A stretch of 64,000 nucleotides of DNA from Erythrobacteraceae bacterium (GCA_027489065.1 JAIYAM010000047.1:1-64000), one strand, 5' to 3'; numbered from the stretch's first letter, positions 34,592 to 43,144 are shown. Notes: generated from the sequence alone by a model not told the origin. Translations and numbers: made by a program.

Positions 34592-34837
34592 ATGGATCAG
34601 CTTGTAAGACTGCCGAGGCAGCTAGGTGCAGTCATCCAGAGCGCGCGTGTGCGGCAGGGAATGACCCAGTCAGAGCTGGCCGGTATCTCCGGCACACAGC
34701 AGAAAACCATATCAGGCATCGAGAACGGCAGCGTCGGAGTAAAGCTCGGCACGCTGCTCCGCGTGATCGCGAGCCTCGATCTCGATATCAAGATCGGACC
34801 GCGAGAGCGTGGCCCTTCCATCGAGGACGTCTTCTAA
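34592..34837 (+). CDS. HipB-like XRE-family regulator without a HipA partner
   Basis: An 81-residue protein made almost entirely of an HTH domain: LGAVIQSARVRQGMTQSELAGISGTQQKTISGIENG (residues 11-46), ending in the HipB-type SLDLDIKIGPRERG and a short tail. GGAGG at 34582-34586 favours the ATG at 34592 over the GTG one codon before. In HipBA systems hipA follows directly; here the next gene, 109 bases on, is AbiEi and no kinase is present in the window. It may be a remnant or a regulator of the element. Palindromic sites at its promoter suggest autoregulation. Confidence 0.85.
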   Translation: MDQLVRLPRQLGAVIQSARVRQGMTQSELAGISGTQQKTISGIENGSVGVKLGTLLRVIASLDLDIKIGPRERGPSIEDVF

Positions 34838-34907
34838 GGCCAATCCATATAGCTTTTGCGTTCTTGATGCCCCATTGCATCAGGCCGCATGCATATGATA
34901 TGTTTCC

Positions 34908-34932
34908 TCGGACAATATTTCATCTTGTCCGA
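34908..34932. promoter_or_regulatory. Inverted repeat upstream of abiEi, candidate autoregulatory operator
   Basis: TCGGACAA (34908-34915) and TTGTCCGA (34925-34932) form a perfect 8-bp inverted repeat with a 9-base spacer, ending 14 bases before the abiEi ATG. AbiEi-type antitoxins are known to repress their operon by binding inverted repeats in the promoter, which fits. Confidence 0.65.
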
Positions 34933-34946
34933 TGTAAAGTATCAGA

Positions 34947-35564
34947 ATGATCGAACTGCAGACCCAAAGGGACAAGGCCGTAGCGCTGCTAACGCAGCGA
35001 ACCATGATGCGCGCCTACGAACTCAAAGCGGAAGGGGTGACCGCAGCGACGCTAGCCAGAGCAGTAAGCGATGGTGCAATCATCAGGGCAGGCCGGGGTC
35101 TTTATCAGCTCCCCGATGGCGGCGACAGCGCGCACATGGCCTTTGCCGAAGTGAGCAAGCGTATCCCTGACGGTGTTATCTGTCTGGTGTCGGCGCTGGC
35201 CTACCACGACCTTACGGATCAGATCCCACGTCAGGTCTGGGTGGCCATCGGTGCCAAGGACTGGGCCCCGAGGGTCGATTATCCGAAGGTGCGGATCGTC
35301 CGCTTCCGCGAGCCCTATCTCGGCTATGGAATTGAGCGCCACACCATCGCCGGGGTCGAGGTAGCAATCTACTCTGTCGCCAAATCGCTAGCAGACGCGT
35401 TTCGAAACGCACGGCTTGTTGATCGCTCCGTGGCAATTGAAAGTCTGCGCAGCGCGATCGAGCAGCGCAAGGCAACGCCTGCCGAGATTGCACAGGCAGC
35501 GATGGACTGCGGTGCATGGAAGATCATGCGCCCCTATCTCGAGGCCCTGGTGCAGAATGGCTAA
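34947..35564 (+). CDS. abiEi: AbiEi-type antitoxin
   Basis: A 205-residue antitoxin of a type IV toxin-antitoxin pair. The N-terminal winged helix (AYELKAEGVTAATLARAVSDGAIIRAGRGLYQLP, residues 23-56) binds the operator. The C-terminal AbiEi domain (ICLVSALAYHDLTDQIPRQVWVAI, VYSVAKSLADAFRNARL region) opposes the toxin. It overlaps the toxin gene by eight bases and has an inverted repeat upstream. Known AbiE systems protect against phages by abortive infection and stabilise mobile elements; that role is likely here on an integrated element. Confidence 0.9.
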   Translation: MIELQTQRDKAVALLTQRTMMRAYELKAEGVTAATLARAVSDGAIIRAGRGLYQLPDGGDSAHMAFAEVSKRIPDGVICLVSALAYHDLTDQIPRQVWVAIGAKDWAPRVDYPKVRIVRFREPYLGYGIERHTIAGVEVAIYSVAKSLADAFRNARLVDRSVAIESLRSAIEQRKATPAEIAQAAMDCGAWKIMRPYLEALVQNG

Positions 35565-36426
35565 GGACATCACCAATCTGGCCGCGTCCGTGCGGCAGCG
35601 GCTGCGCAATCTCTCGCTCGAAAAGCAGCGGGACTTTGGCCTTGTCCTGGTCAACTATGGGCTGGAGCGGCTGATCTACCGCCTCGTGCAATCGCGGCAC
35701 CGCGATCAGTTCGTGCTGAAGGGCGGCATGCTCGTGACAGTGTGGACCGGCGATGATCATCGCACCACGCGCGATGCAGATTTCCTCGGCTTTGGCGAAC
35801 TGGACGAAGAACGCCTGCGCGAAATCTTCGCCGACATCATGGCCATCGACTGCAACGATGGTCTGATGTTCGATGTTGAGCAGCTGACAGCTGCGGCTAT
35901 TCGCGAAGACAACGTCTACGGCGGCGTCCGGCTCAAGACTGTCGCCATGCTCGATGGTGCGCGCATCCCGATCACCATCGATGTGGGCCTCGGCGATGCC
36001 CTCACCCAGCCCGAGCACGTCATCGACTATCCTTCGCTGCTTGGAGCACCGATCCCGAATATCCGCGCCTATCCGCCCGAAACGGTCATCGCCGAGAAGT
36101 TCCAGGCGATTGTTGCCTTGGGCATCGTGAATGGGCGGATGAAGGACTACTACGACCTCTGGACCATCCCGGCAGTGCTCGACCTCGACGAAGCTTCATT
36201 GACGCAGGCTATCGCCGCGACCTTCGCTAGGCGCGAAACAGCAGTGCCGGTAGACGCTCCAGAAGGTCTGACAGACGCCTTCGCCAAGGATCCGCTCAAG
36301 GTCAGGCAGTGGCAGGCCTATACCGACTCCATCGGTATCGATAGCGTATCGCTAAGCGAAGTGACTGCTCAGATATGGTCGACCTTGCGACCCTCCTGCG
36401 AGCGTCTGGCTGATCGTCGCACCTAG
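35557..36426 (+). CDS. abiEii: AbiEii-type nucleotidyltransferase toxin
   Basis: A 289-residue toxin. The nucleotidyltransferase signature is complete by eye: QFVLKGGMLV (51-60) followed by RTTRDADFLG (69-78) with metal-binding D73 and D75, then ITIDVGLGDALTQPEH and the lysine motif PPETVIAEKFQAIVALG and RMKDYYDLW of the AbiEii/AbiGii family. Homologues transfer nucleotides, for example to tRNA 3' ends, halting growth. Translation is coupled to abiEi through the overlapping start. No truncation or missing key residue is seen. Confidence 0.9.
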   Translation: MAKDITNLAASVRQRLRNLSLEKQRDFGLVLVNYGLERLIYRLVQSRHRDQFVLKGGMLVTVWTGDDHRTTRDADFLGFGELDEERLREIFADIMAIDCNDGLMFDVEQLTAAAIREDNVYGGVRLKTVAMLDGARIPITIDVGLGDALTQPEHVIDYPSLLGAPIPNIRAYPPETVIAEKFQAIVALGIVNGRMKDYYDLWTIPAVLDLDEASLTQAIAATFARRETAVPVDAPEGLTDAFAKDPLKVRQWQAYTDSIGIDSVSLSEVTAQIWSTLRPSCERLADRRT

Positions 36427-36559
36427 CCGCCCGCCCTATCGTTTCAGCGAAATTGCATGTTCAACGGCGCGCTGAAATGTCGCCCTTGTTGAACCTCAAA
36501 GCCGCGCAGCGCTGGCGGAATTCCTTATCATTGAGCAGCCCCACGAGACCCTTCGAACA

Positions 36560-36883
36560 TCAATGATAGGGCTCGCAGCCGATGCCATCGCCGTCGCCAT
36601 CAAGCCGCTCCGAGAACCCTGGCTCGTAGCTGTATAGAGGCGCAACACCTTCCGCGCGGACCTCGTTGCAGCCCGAGTACGTGTACCCGGCAGGAAGCGC
36701 ATCGAGGATCGCTTGGCGTTCCTGCGCAGCCTCCAGAGCATTCGCTCCAAAGGCTAGGCCGAGCCCTGAAGCGACGGCGATCAGACCGTAGCGCCCTGCG
36801 GTTTGCAGGGTCGTCTCGTGCGCGGGCGATTGGCGCCGTTGGGGGCGATTACTGAAGCGCCGCTGAGGTTGGGGCCGGGCCAT
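36560..36883 (-). CDS. Excalibur calcium-binding domain protein
   Basis: A 107-residue protein: basic N-terminus, one hydrophobic segment (GLIAVASGLGLAFGANALEAA, about 33-53), and a C-terminal excalibur domain, YTYSGCNEVRAEGVAPLY then LDGDGDGIGCEPYH with the DxDxDG calcium loop and paired cysteines (the domain seen attached to thermonuclease-like proteins). The hydrophobic segment would place the domain outside the cytoplasm. It is transcribed opposite to the surrounding element genes. Role in the element unknown. Confidence 0.8.
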   Translation of the reverse strand: MARPQPQRRFSNRPQRRQSPAHETTLQTAGRYGLIAVASGLGLAFGANALEAAQERQAILDALPAGYTYSGCNEVRAEGVAPLYSYEPGFSERLDGDGDGIGCEPYH

Positions 36884-37280
36884 TGAGTTGAATTACAATC
36901 CAATCCTCAAGGCTCGGTTAAGTGCGCGAGAGACCGAGTCGCGCAGATTCCGGCCATATGCGCTGACAAAATTCGACGCTGATGCTGCTGAACACCGACG
37001 AAACCGAGCCTTGGCTTCCCGTTTATGAGAGCTGTGCCGAACGCGTTGCGTCCCTGTGCGTCCACAGCCGTCCACGCGTGAGATGGAACGGCATTTGATC
37101 CTGTTTTGTTCTTTCCAACAACCAGACGTCGCACATAGCTTCGGAGGGTCACTGAAGCTCAGGCAGAGGTGTCGGGTTGAATGAATGATCGTCGCGCGGC
37201 CCGCCTTGCGACGGTCAACCCGCCACTCCGGAGGGGAGTGCGGCGCCAGTGACAGAACCTTGAATGAAGAGGAATCTGTC
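36884..37280. other. Intergenic region upstream of the AlpA-like gene
   Basis: About 400 bases without a convincing gene. An 81-codon frame on the minus strand (GTG start at 37152) has no ribosome-binding site and no family features. The region probably carries the promoters of the excalibur gene and of alpA; no strong palindrome is evident. Confidence 0.45.
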
Positions 37281-37472
37281 ATGTCGAATACTGAACTGAT
37301 CACCTGCCAGGAGGTCCTGCGCCTCACGGGCATTCGCAGCCGATCCACCATCTGGAGGAAGATGCGAAAGGGGGGCTTCCCCCACCCTGTCGACATTGGC
37401 GGCGGGCGCATTCGCTGGCGCGCCGCTGACATCTCGGAATGGATCAACGCCCTTCCGCTGCGCCGCTACTGA
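37281..37472 (+). CDS. AlpA-family phage/element transcriptional regulator
   Basis: A 63-residue MerR-like winged-helix protein: ITCQEVLRLTGIRSRSTIWRKMRKGGFPHPVDIGGGRIRWRAADISEWI, the full AlpA signature. Preceded by AGAGGAA 6 bases before the ATG. Such proteins act as excisionase-like factors or activate integrase expression in P4-type prophages and integrative elements. It is the first gene of the block leading to the conjugation genes, so it may set the switch to excision and transfer (inference). Confidence 0.92.
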   Translation: MSNTELITCQEVLRLTGIRSRSTIWRKMRKGGFPHPVDIGGGRIRWRAADISEWINALPLRRY

Positions 37473-37515
37473 CCCCTCACTTGGCGGGCCGTGGCCCGCA
37501 GAAAGCATCCCCACA

Positions 37516-38037
37516 ATGTCGATTTTTTCTATGTTGGAAGCCGCCTTGCGCGCGGAAGGCTGGGCGCTCGTTCGTGTCCCGGTCAGTGACCGATACAAGT
37601 CTCTGACAGAACTGCTGATCGACGATTACGTCAGGCGGCTCAGCCGCCCGGGCCTCGATGGCAGCTGCTACCGCAACTTCATCGCCGACTGGCTCTACTT
37701 CGAACGACCCATGATCGATCGGTTCAAGGGCGAGGAATTCTCGGCCCAATTTGAAGGTCCCCTGGTCGCTATCGGCGACAAAACATACCCGCTCGGCGGG
37801 TTCATTCTCCACCATCTCCAATGGGCCCGGTTGTCCCCTGAAGATGCTTTCGATCTGCGCGAGACACTGCGTGCTGTGGTCGATCGGTCAGTGCGCAAAT
37901 GGATGCAGGACAAGGACCTCACATTCATCCCCGCGCTTCCTGAAAAGCCGTTCCCCGACCGTGCTGCCGCCGACGCTGAAGCCGAGCGTCAGATCCGCGC
38001 ATTCGCGCGCTTCGATCGGCCACTTGGGGATATCTAG
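37516..38037 (+). CDS. Hypothetical protein of the mobile element
   Basis: A 173-residue soluble protein, 43 bases after alpA. Notable stretches are LTELLIDDYVRRLSRPGLDGSCYRNFIADWLYFERPMIDRF and PLGGFILHHLQWARLSPEDAFDLRETLRAVVDRSVRKWMQDKD; predicted mixed alpha/beta, no membrane segment or known catalytic motif. I do not recognise the family. The position between alpA and the coupling protein suggests an element backbone gene rather than cargo. Confidence 0.7.
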   Translation: MSIFSMLEAALRAEGWALVRVPVSDRYKSLTELLIDDYVRRLSRPGLDGSCYRNFIADWLYFERPMIDRFKGEEFSAQFEGPLVAIGDKTYPLGGFILHHLQWARLSPEDAFDLRETLRAVVDRSVRKWMQDKDLTFIPALPEKPFPDRAAADAEAERQIRAFARFDRPLGDI

Positions 38038-38155
38038 TGATGCACAGTCAGGACTATTCACCGGAACCTATGAAGGGCCACGATGCGATGCATCGGGCCC
38101 GGAAAAGGGATACACACCCCACGCACGCGTGCAGCGAGGATTTCTGCGGTTTTTG

Positions 38156-38176
38156 GAGCGCGCCCAAAGCGCGCTC
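38156..38176. other. GC-rich perfect hairpin
   Basis: GAGCGCGC (38156-38163) and GCGCGCTC (38169-38176) flank the loop CCAAA. It lies in a 200-base non-coding leader before the small gene at 38252 and the transfer genes, together with a second palindrome at 38220-38240. Confidence 0.6.
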
Positions 38177-38219
38177 GTCCGGCGCAGCAATCCGAAACGT
38201 CGCAATTGCGCCATTTCCG

Positions 38220-38240
38220 GCGCGCGCTTCGAGCGCGCGC
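38220..38240. other. GC-rich perfect hairpin next to a ribosome-binding site
   Basis: GCGCGCGCT (38220-38228) and AGCGCGCGC (38232-38240) flank the loop TCG; GGGAGGTGG follows at once as the ribosome-binding site for the gene at 38252. Folding could limit translation of that gene. Its arms share AGCGCGC with the hairpin 64 bases upstream. Confidence 0.6.
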
Positions 38241-38251
38241 GGGAGGTGGTG

Positions 38252-38626
38252 ATGGCAAGCTTCATCAAGCGGACCATCCGCCTCAATCCTTCGCAGGCAA
38301 GGACGCTTACCAGCGTCGCAAACCGGCGGGGTCTGTCGGAATATGCCTTGCTGCTGAAGGTCATTGATGCAGGCTTCCTTGCGCTCCTGCACGGCACCGA
38401 CAAGGAGACTGATCTCGCCGAAATGGCGAACGTGATCGGGTCGATATCGGAACGACTTGCCGATGCCGAACGGGTGCTTGACCGCACCCTGTTCACAGCC
38501 TGCGCAGCCTATGCCTATGCCCGTTCTTCAGCGCTTGGCGGGCGCACATCCGACGAGGCCATTGCCGCCGAAGCGCGGGCCGCATTCGAGCGCCAGCGCA
38601 AGCTGGCAGGGGAGGGCGAGCGATGA
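38252..38626 (+). CDS. Small conjugation-associated protein, unknown
   Basis: A 124-residue protein with a basic N-terminus, MASFIKRTIRLNPSQARTLTSVANRRGLSEYALLLKVID, reminiscent of ribbon-helix-helix or mobilisation accessory proteins, and a helical C-terminal half rich in Ala and Glu (ISERLADAERVLDRTLFTACAAYAYARSS). GGGAGGTGG lies just upstream. Its stop overlaps an ATG at 38623 (ATGA) that starts a short frame leading into the coupling protein. Being first before traD and the relaxase, it may be a relaxosome accessory DNA-binding factor (inference). Confidence 0.7.
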   Translation: MASFIKRTIRLNPSQARTLTSVANRRGLSEYALLLKVIDAGFLALLHGTDKETDLAEMANVIGSISERLADAERVLDRTLFTACAAYAYARSSALGGRTSDEAIAAEARAAFERQRKLAGEGER

Positions 38627-38700
38627 CCGCCGGTACCGACTTTGTCACCCGTGCCCACGCTCTTTGGCGGGTGCGATCATCGCCCCGCAGTTCGTCATGA
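38623..38700 (+). pseudogene. Short upstream frame, probable original start of traD
   Basis: ATG at 38623 overlaps the preceding stop (ATGA) and encodes 25 residues, MTAGTDFVTRAHALW then an unrelated-looking tail, ending at a TGA that itself overlaps the traD ATG at 38697. DFVTRAH resembles the start of TraD-type N-termini, and the -1 frame continues with hydrophobic LAGAIIAPQFV into traD. Read as the detached 5' end of traD after a one-base deletion, or as a coupling leader peptide. Confidence 0.4.
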
Positions 38701-40397
38701 GCGCTGCTGAGCTCAAGGTCGCAGGCCAGTGTTTGGGCGCCAAGCTGCTGGTCATGCTGGGCGAGATGGCGGGCACAGACCTGAAGATGAATGTCGCCCT
38801 CGGGGGCCGCCGCTACACCCTCCCGGCAAGTGTTATTGCCAACGAGCCGCTGATCGCAGGCACCTTCTCCAAGGCCGTTGCTGTGCTCATCATCGGCGCA
38901 ATTCTGGGCTGCGCGTTGGGGCTGCTGGCGGCCTGGCTGCTCCAGCGCACCATGTTTGCGCAGGGGCACGATACGCTGGCCGATAGGGTCATCGGCGGGA
39001 CCCGTCTGGCGCGCCAGGAAGAGGTCGCAGCACAGACGCGTTTGCTCGCCGGAAGTCGTGCCCTGCAGATCGGCCCGGTCCCCATCCCGCAGCGGATCGA
39101 GACCCGACATTTTGCCTTTCTCGGTACCACCGGCAGCGGCAAGACCACGGTGCTGCGGCAGATGCTCGACGGCATCGAAGCGCGCGGCGAAGCGGCCCTT
39201 GTTTACGACACATCCGGGGAGTTCATCGCCCACTACTACAACCCCGCGCGCGGCGACATCATCCTCAATCCCTTCGATGCGCGCTGCGCCTTCTGGTCCC
39301 CATTCGACGAGATATCGCACCCCGCCGATGCCGACCGCATAGCGCGCCAGCTGGTCTCCGAAACCGGCAGTCAGGATGACGATGTCTGGCTCGAAACCAG
39401 TCGGATTCTGGTGGCCAACATGATGCGCTCGCTATGGGCCGAAAAGAACGGCAGCCTTGAAGCCCTGCTCGATGCCTTGCAGGTCAAGAGCAAGGAGCAG
39501 CTGAAGGCCTGGCTGGGGCATACATCCTCCGCCCGCACCTTTGCCGATGACGCTGACCGCGCCACCGGCAGCGTACTCTTCATGCTCGCCAAGGCCGCCA
39601 ACCTGATCCAGTTCCTGAAGGTCGAACAGGAGAATGCGGCCCGCTTTGCGTTCCGCGATTTCATCGTCGGGCTCGACAAGATTGAGGGGGCAAAGCCCTG
39701 GATCTTCGTGCCGCGCAAGGAGGACTATTTCGAGGCCGCAAAACCCCTGATGGCCTGTTGGCTGGAATGTGCTGCGAGCGCCGTGCTCGGGCTTTCGCCA
39801 TCGCCGGAGCGCCGCATCTGGTTCGTGCTCGACGAGCTTGCGGACCTCCCCCGCGTCGAAAATCTCGCGCGCCTTTTGCCTGAGGGCCGCAAGTTCGGCG
39901 CCGCGATCGTGCTCACCTTTCAGGCGCTGGGGCAGATGCGCCACCGCTACGGCGACAACATCGCCGAAGCCATGCTCGCCTGCTGCAACACCAAGCTGTT
40001 CCTCCAGACCGTCGACCGCGAAACCCGCCAATGGGCGAGCGAGACCATTGGCCAGTGCGAAGTCGAAATGCGTGTCGCAACCGACACGCTGATGATCGGC
40101 AAGGAGGTGCCTCGCACCACCATTGCCACCCAGCGCCAGTTCCGCGCTGCCGTGCTCGAAAGCGAGCTCCGGCTTACCCCGCATCAGGGCTTTCTGCTGC
40201 TGCCCGATGGCCTGCCGGTGGCGCGGATCGGGCTTACCGCCGATCATATCATGCGGCGCGGTTCGCCGCGCCAGCCTGCCTTTGTCGCGGGCGATCCGGC
40301 GAGCACTCTGTGGAGCCGGGTCAGCGGCATTGCTGCGCCTGATGATGCCGAACCCGATAGAGGCTCAAAGAATGGCCCCGAAGCGGGACCGGTCTGA
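38697..40397 (+). CDS. traD: TraD-like type IV coupling protein, N-terminus possibly disrupted
   Basis: A 566-residue VirD4/TraD-family ATPase that would deliver the relaxase-DNA complex to a secretion channel. One membrane helix (about 60-84), Walker A GTTGSGKT (143-150) and Walker B IWFVLDELADLPR (374-386). The ATG at 38697 is the first in frame. However, another ATG at 38623, overlapping the previous stop by four bases, opens a 25-codon frame (MTAGTDFVTRAHALW...) ending TGA at 38698-38700, and a single-base slip near 38660-38680 would join it to the LAGAIIAPQFV sequence before M1. This suggests a lost N-terminal segment or a frameshift. The stop shares one base with the relaxase start. Confidence 0.88.
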   Translation: MSAAELKVAGQCLGAKLLVMLGEMAGTDLKMNVALGGRRYTLPASVIANEPLIAGTFSKAVAVLIIGAILGCALGLLAAWLLQRTMFAQGHDTLADRVIGGTRLARQEEVAAQTRLLAGSRALQIGPVPIPQRIETRHFAFLGTTGSGKTTVLRQMLDGIEARGEAALVYDTSGEFIAHYYNPARGDIILNPFDARCAFWSPFDEISHPADADRIARQLVSETGSQDDDVWLETSRILVANMMRSLWAEKNGSLEALLDALQVKSKEQLKAWLGHTSSARTFADDADRATGSVLFMLAKAANLIQFLKVEQENAARFAFRDFIVGLDKIEGAKPWIFVPRKEDYFEAAKPLMACWLECAASAVLGLSPSPERRIWFVLDELADLPRVENLARLLPEGRKFGAAIVLTFQALGQMRHRYGDNIAEAMLACCNTKLFLQTVDRETRQWASETIGQCEVEMRVATDTLMIGKEVPRTTIATQRQFRAAVLESELRLTPHQGFLLLPDGLPVARIGLTADHIMRRGSPRQPAFVAGDPASTLWSRVSGIAAPDDAEPDRGSKNGPEAGPV

Positions 40398-43144
40398 TGG
40401 TGGCCTCGGTCTCAGCCCTCACCAGTGCCGGTCAGGCAGCAAGCTACTACGAAGCTGATGACTATTATGCCGAGGGAGGCCTTGCTCCCTCGGAGTGGTT
40501 TGGTGAGGCAGCCGCCGCGCTCGGCTTGTCCGGCGAAGTGGACCGCACGCAGTTTGCGGAAATGCTCGAAGGCCGCGTGGCCGGACAGCAGCTCGGCACC
40601 ACCCGCGATGGCAAGGTCGAGCACCGTCCGGGCTGGGACATCACCTTCTCCGCGCCCAAGTCGGTCTCGATCATGGCCGAAGTTGCCGGCGACAAGCGGC
40701 TGATCGCTGCGCATACCGCAGCGATCAAAGTCGCGCTTGGCCATGTCGAGCAGCACATGGCGGCAACACGGGTGCGCGAGGGCGGCGAGGTGCAGCGCGA
40801 GGAAACCGGCAACCTCGCCATCGCCACCTTCCGCCATGCCACGAGCCGCGCGCAGGACCCGCAGCTCCACACTCATGCCGTGATCCTCAATGCAACACAG
40901 GACAAGGATGGCAACTGGCGCAGTCTGGAGCCCCGCGCCTTCTACCAGCTGCAAAAGGAGATCGGGGCGATCTACCGCCAGGAGCTGGCGCATGGCGCGG
41001 CCGAGCTGGGGTACCGGATCGAGGCTGGCAAAGACGCCATGTTCGAGATTGCGGGCGTGCCTGAGAGGGTGATCGACGCCCTCAGCCAGCGCACGGCTGC
41101 CATCGATGCGCGCCTTGCCGAGCGCGGGACCAGCCGCGAGGAGGCCAGCGCGGCCGAGAAGCAGATCGCCGCGCTCGATACCCGCGAGGCCAAGAGCCAT
41201 GCGGATCACAAGACCTTGCGGGCCGATTGGCGCGCGACGGCAGAAGCCAAGGGCTTTGGCGAGGCCGAGCAGGCGCGTGTCATTGCTGAGGCCGAGCAGC
41301 GGGCGAGGGAAGGCCAATTGTCCGCGAGCCCTGAGATCCTCGCCGCCCGGGCGGTCGCCTGGGCTGCCGCCAAGCTCTCAGAGCGTCAGGCCGTGTTCGC
41401 GGCCAGCACGCTGGCGCGTGAGGCGGGCGACTATGCCTTTGGCAGGCTCAGCCACAACGCCATCAGCGCGGCCATTGCCGAAGCGGGCGAGCGCGGCGCG
41501 CTGGTCCCGCGCGCCTATCTCGATCGGCGCGGTGCAGAATTTGCGGGCTTCACCACGCCCGAGGCTATCGCGACCGAGCAGACCATGCTGCGCCTTGAAG
41601 CCGCCGGGCGCGGCGTGGCCGTGCCGCTGGCTTCGCCGCTCGCCGCTGCGCGCACGGTCGAGCGGGCCGCGCGGCAATCCGCACGCGCGGGCTTTGCCTG
41701 GACTGATGATCAGAAGCGCGCGACCTCTGCATTGCTTACCTCGCGCGACCGTGTGGCGGCGGTCCAGGGCTATGCCGGGACTGCCAAGACCACGACCGTG
41801 TTGGCGACCTATGCGCGCGAGGCGGCGAAGAGCGGGTTAGCTGTGACTGCGCTCGCGCCGACTGCGTCGGCGGCGACCGTTCTGGGAGAGGCGCTCGGCC
41901 TGCGCGGCGATACGGTCGCACGCCATCTTGTGTCGCCCGAGGCCAAACGGCTCGGCAAGGACGCGGTCTGGATCGTCGATGAAGCCTCGATGCTGTCCGC
42001 GCGCGACATGGCAGCGCTCATGGCAAGCGCCGACAAGGCTGGTGCCCGGCTTGTGCTGGTCGGCGATGTCAGGCAGCTCGGCTCAGTCGGTGCAGGCGCA
42101 GCTTTTGCCCAGCTGCAGCAGGCGGGCATGACTACGGCCAAGCTCGCCAACGTCGTACGCCAGACCAATGCCGACACTCGCGAGGCCGTCATGGCGTCAA
42201 TCGAGGGCCATGCCGGCAAGGCTTTGGCTGCGCTGGAGCGCGGCGGCGGCGAGGTGATCGAAGGCGCAGACCGCGATGCGCGCCTTGCGACGATGGCACA
42301 GCGCTTTGTTGCCCTCAGTCCTGCCGAGCGCGCGCGGACCCTCGTGATCGAGCCCTCCCGCGAAGGGCGCGATACGCTCACTACTATGATCCGGCAGCAG
42401 CTGGCGCAGCGAGGCGATCTCTCATTGGCGGCCCTCCGGTTCGAGGCTCTCGAAGCCAAGGGCCTGACTCGCTCTGAAACCCGGCAGGCCGCAAGCTATG
42501 CCATTGGCGATGTTGTGCGCTTCGCCCGTGACTATGCCGACAAGGGCGTCACACGCGGCGCGGCCTACCGGGTCGAGCGCATTGATCCGGATAAGGCCGC
42601 GATATCGCTCAAGTCAGCCAACGGCTCAGCCGTCGACTGGCGTCTGCGCCAGTGGGGCGCGGGCAAGGTTGAGGTGTTCGAGCCAAAGCAGATGGAGCTG
42701 CAGGCGGGCGACCGCGTGCAGTTCACCCGCAATGACCGCGAGGCCGGTCGCATCAACGGGCTGCGCGGCACCATCACCGGCATCGATCCCGAGCGGCAGC
42801 AGGCGACCATAGCGCTGGCGAATGGCCGTGAGCAGCGGCTCGATCTTGCCGATCCCCGCGACGCCCATCTGCGCCATGCCTATGTCCAGACCGCCCACGC
42901 TGCGCAGGGCCAGACCGCCGAGCGGGTCCTGATCCACGCCGACAGCCGCTCCGCCAATTTGGTCGATCAGAAGATGCTCTACGTCGCGCTCTCGCGCGCG
43001 AAGTCCGAAGCCATCGTGGTCACCGACGACAAGGCGCGGCTGATCCGTGCGATCCATGAGCGCGCGGGCGAGAAGCAGACCGCCATGGAAGTCAGTGCGC
43101 CAGAAGCGTCCAAGGCGAAGTCTCTGGGGGCTGGTCTCGGCTGA
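40397..43144 (+). CDS. MobF-family conjugative relaxase/helicase (TraA/TrwC/TraI type)
   Basis: A 915-residue bifunctional enzyme that nicks oriT and unwinds the transferred strand. Relaxase domain: tyrosine pairs Y17/Y18 and Y23/Y24, D81 in WDITFSAPKSVS, and the metal histidines H147, H158, H160 (RHATSRAQDPQLHTH). Helicase domain: GYAGTAKTTTVLA (Walker A), IVDEASMLSARDM (Walker B), LVGDVRQLGSVGAG and AYVQTAHAAQGQTAERV near the C-terminus. The protein is intact. It starts one base inside the coupling protein stop. The cognate oriT is not identified; the hairpins at 38156-38240 are the only dyads nearby. Confidence 0.95.
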   Translation: MVASVSALTSAGQAASYYEADDYYAEGGLAPSEWFGEAAAALGLSGEVDRTQFAEMLEGRVAGQQLGTTRDGKVEHRPGWDITFSAPKSVSIMAEVAGDKRLIAAHTAAIKVALGHVEQHMAATRVREGGEVQREETGNLAIATFRHATSRAQDPQLHTHAVILNATQDKDGNWRSLEPRAFYQLQKEIGAIYRQELAHGAAELGYRIEAGKDAMFEIAGVPERVIDALSQRTAAIDARLAERGTSREEASAAEKQIAALDTREAKSHADHKTLRADWRATAEAKGFGEAEQARVIAEAEQRAREGQLSASPEILAARAVAWAAAKLSERQAVFAASTLAREAGDYAFGRLSHNAISAAIAEAGERGALVPRAYLDRRGAEFAGFTTPEAIATEQTMLRLEAAGRGVAVPLASPLAAARTVERAARQSARAGFAWTDDQKRATSALLTSRDRVAAVQGYAGTAKTTTVLATYAREAAKSGLAVTALAPTASAATVLGEALGLRGDTVARHLVSPEAKRLGKDAVWIVDEASMLSARDMAALMASADKAGARLVLVGDVRQLGSVGAGAAFAQLQQAGMTTAKLANVVRQTNADTREAVMASIEGHAGKALAALERGGGEVIEGADRDARLATMAQRFVALSPAERARTLVIEPSREGRDTLTTMIRQQLAQRGDLSLAALRFEALEAKGLTRSETRQAASYAIGDVVRFARDYADKGVTRGAAYRVERIDPDKAAISLKSANGSAVDWRLRQWGAGKVEVFEPKQMELQAGDRVQFTRNDREAGRINGLRGTITGIDPERQQATIALANGREQRLDLADPRDAHLRHAYVQTAHAAQGQTAERVLIHADSRSANLVDQKMLYVALSRAKSEAIVVTDDKARLIRAIHERAGEKQTAMEVSAPEASKAKSLGAGLG

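Noticed and set aside
36907-37152. An 81-codon minus-strand frame starting at GTG
   Set aside because: No ribosome-binding site, no recognisable domain, and located in a probable promoter region.
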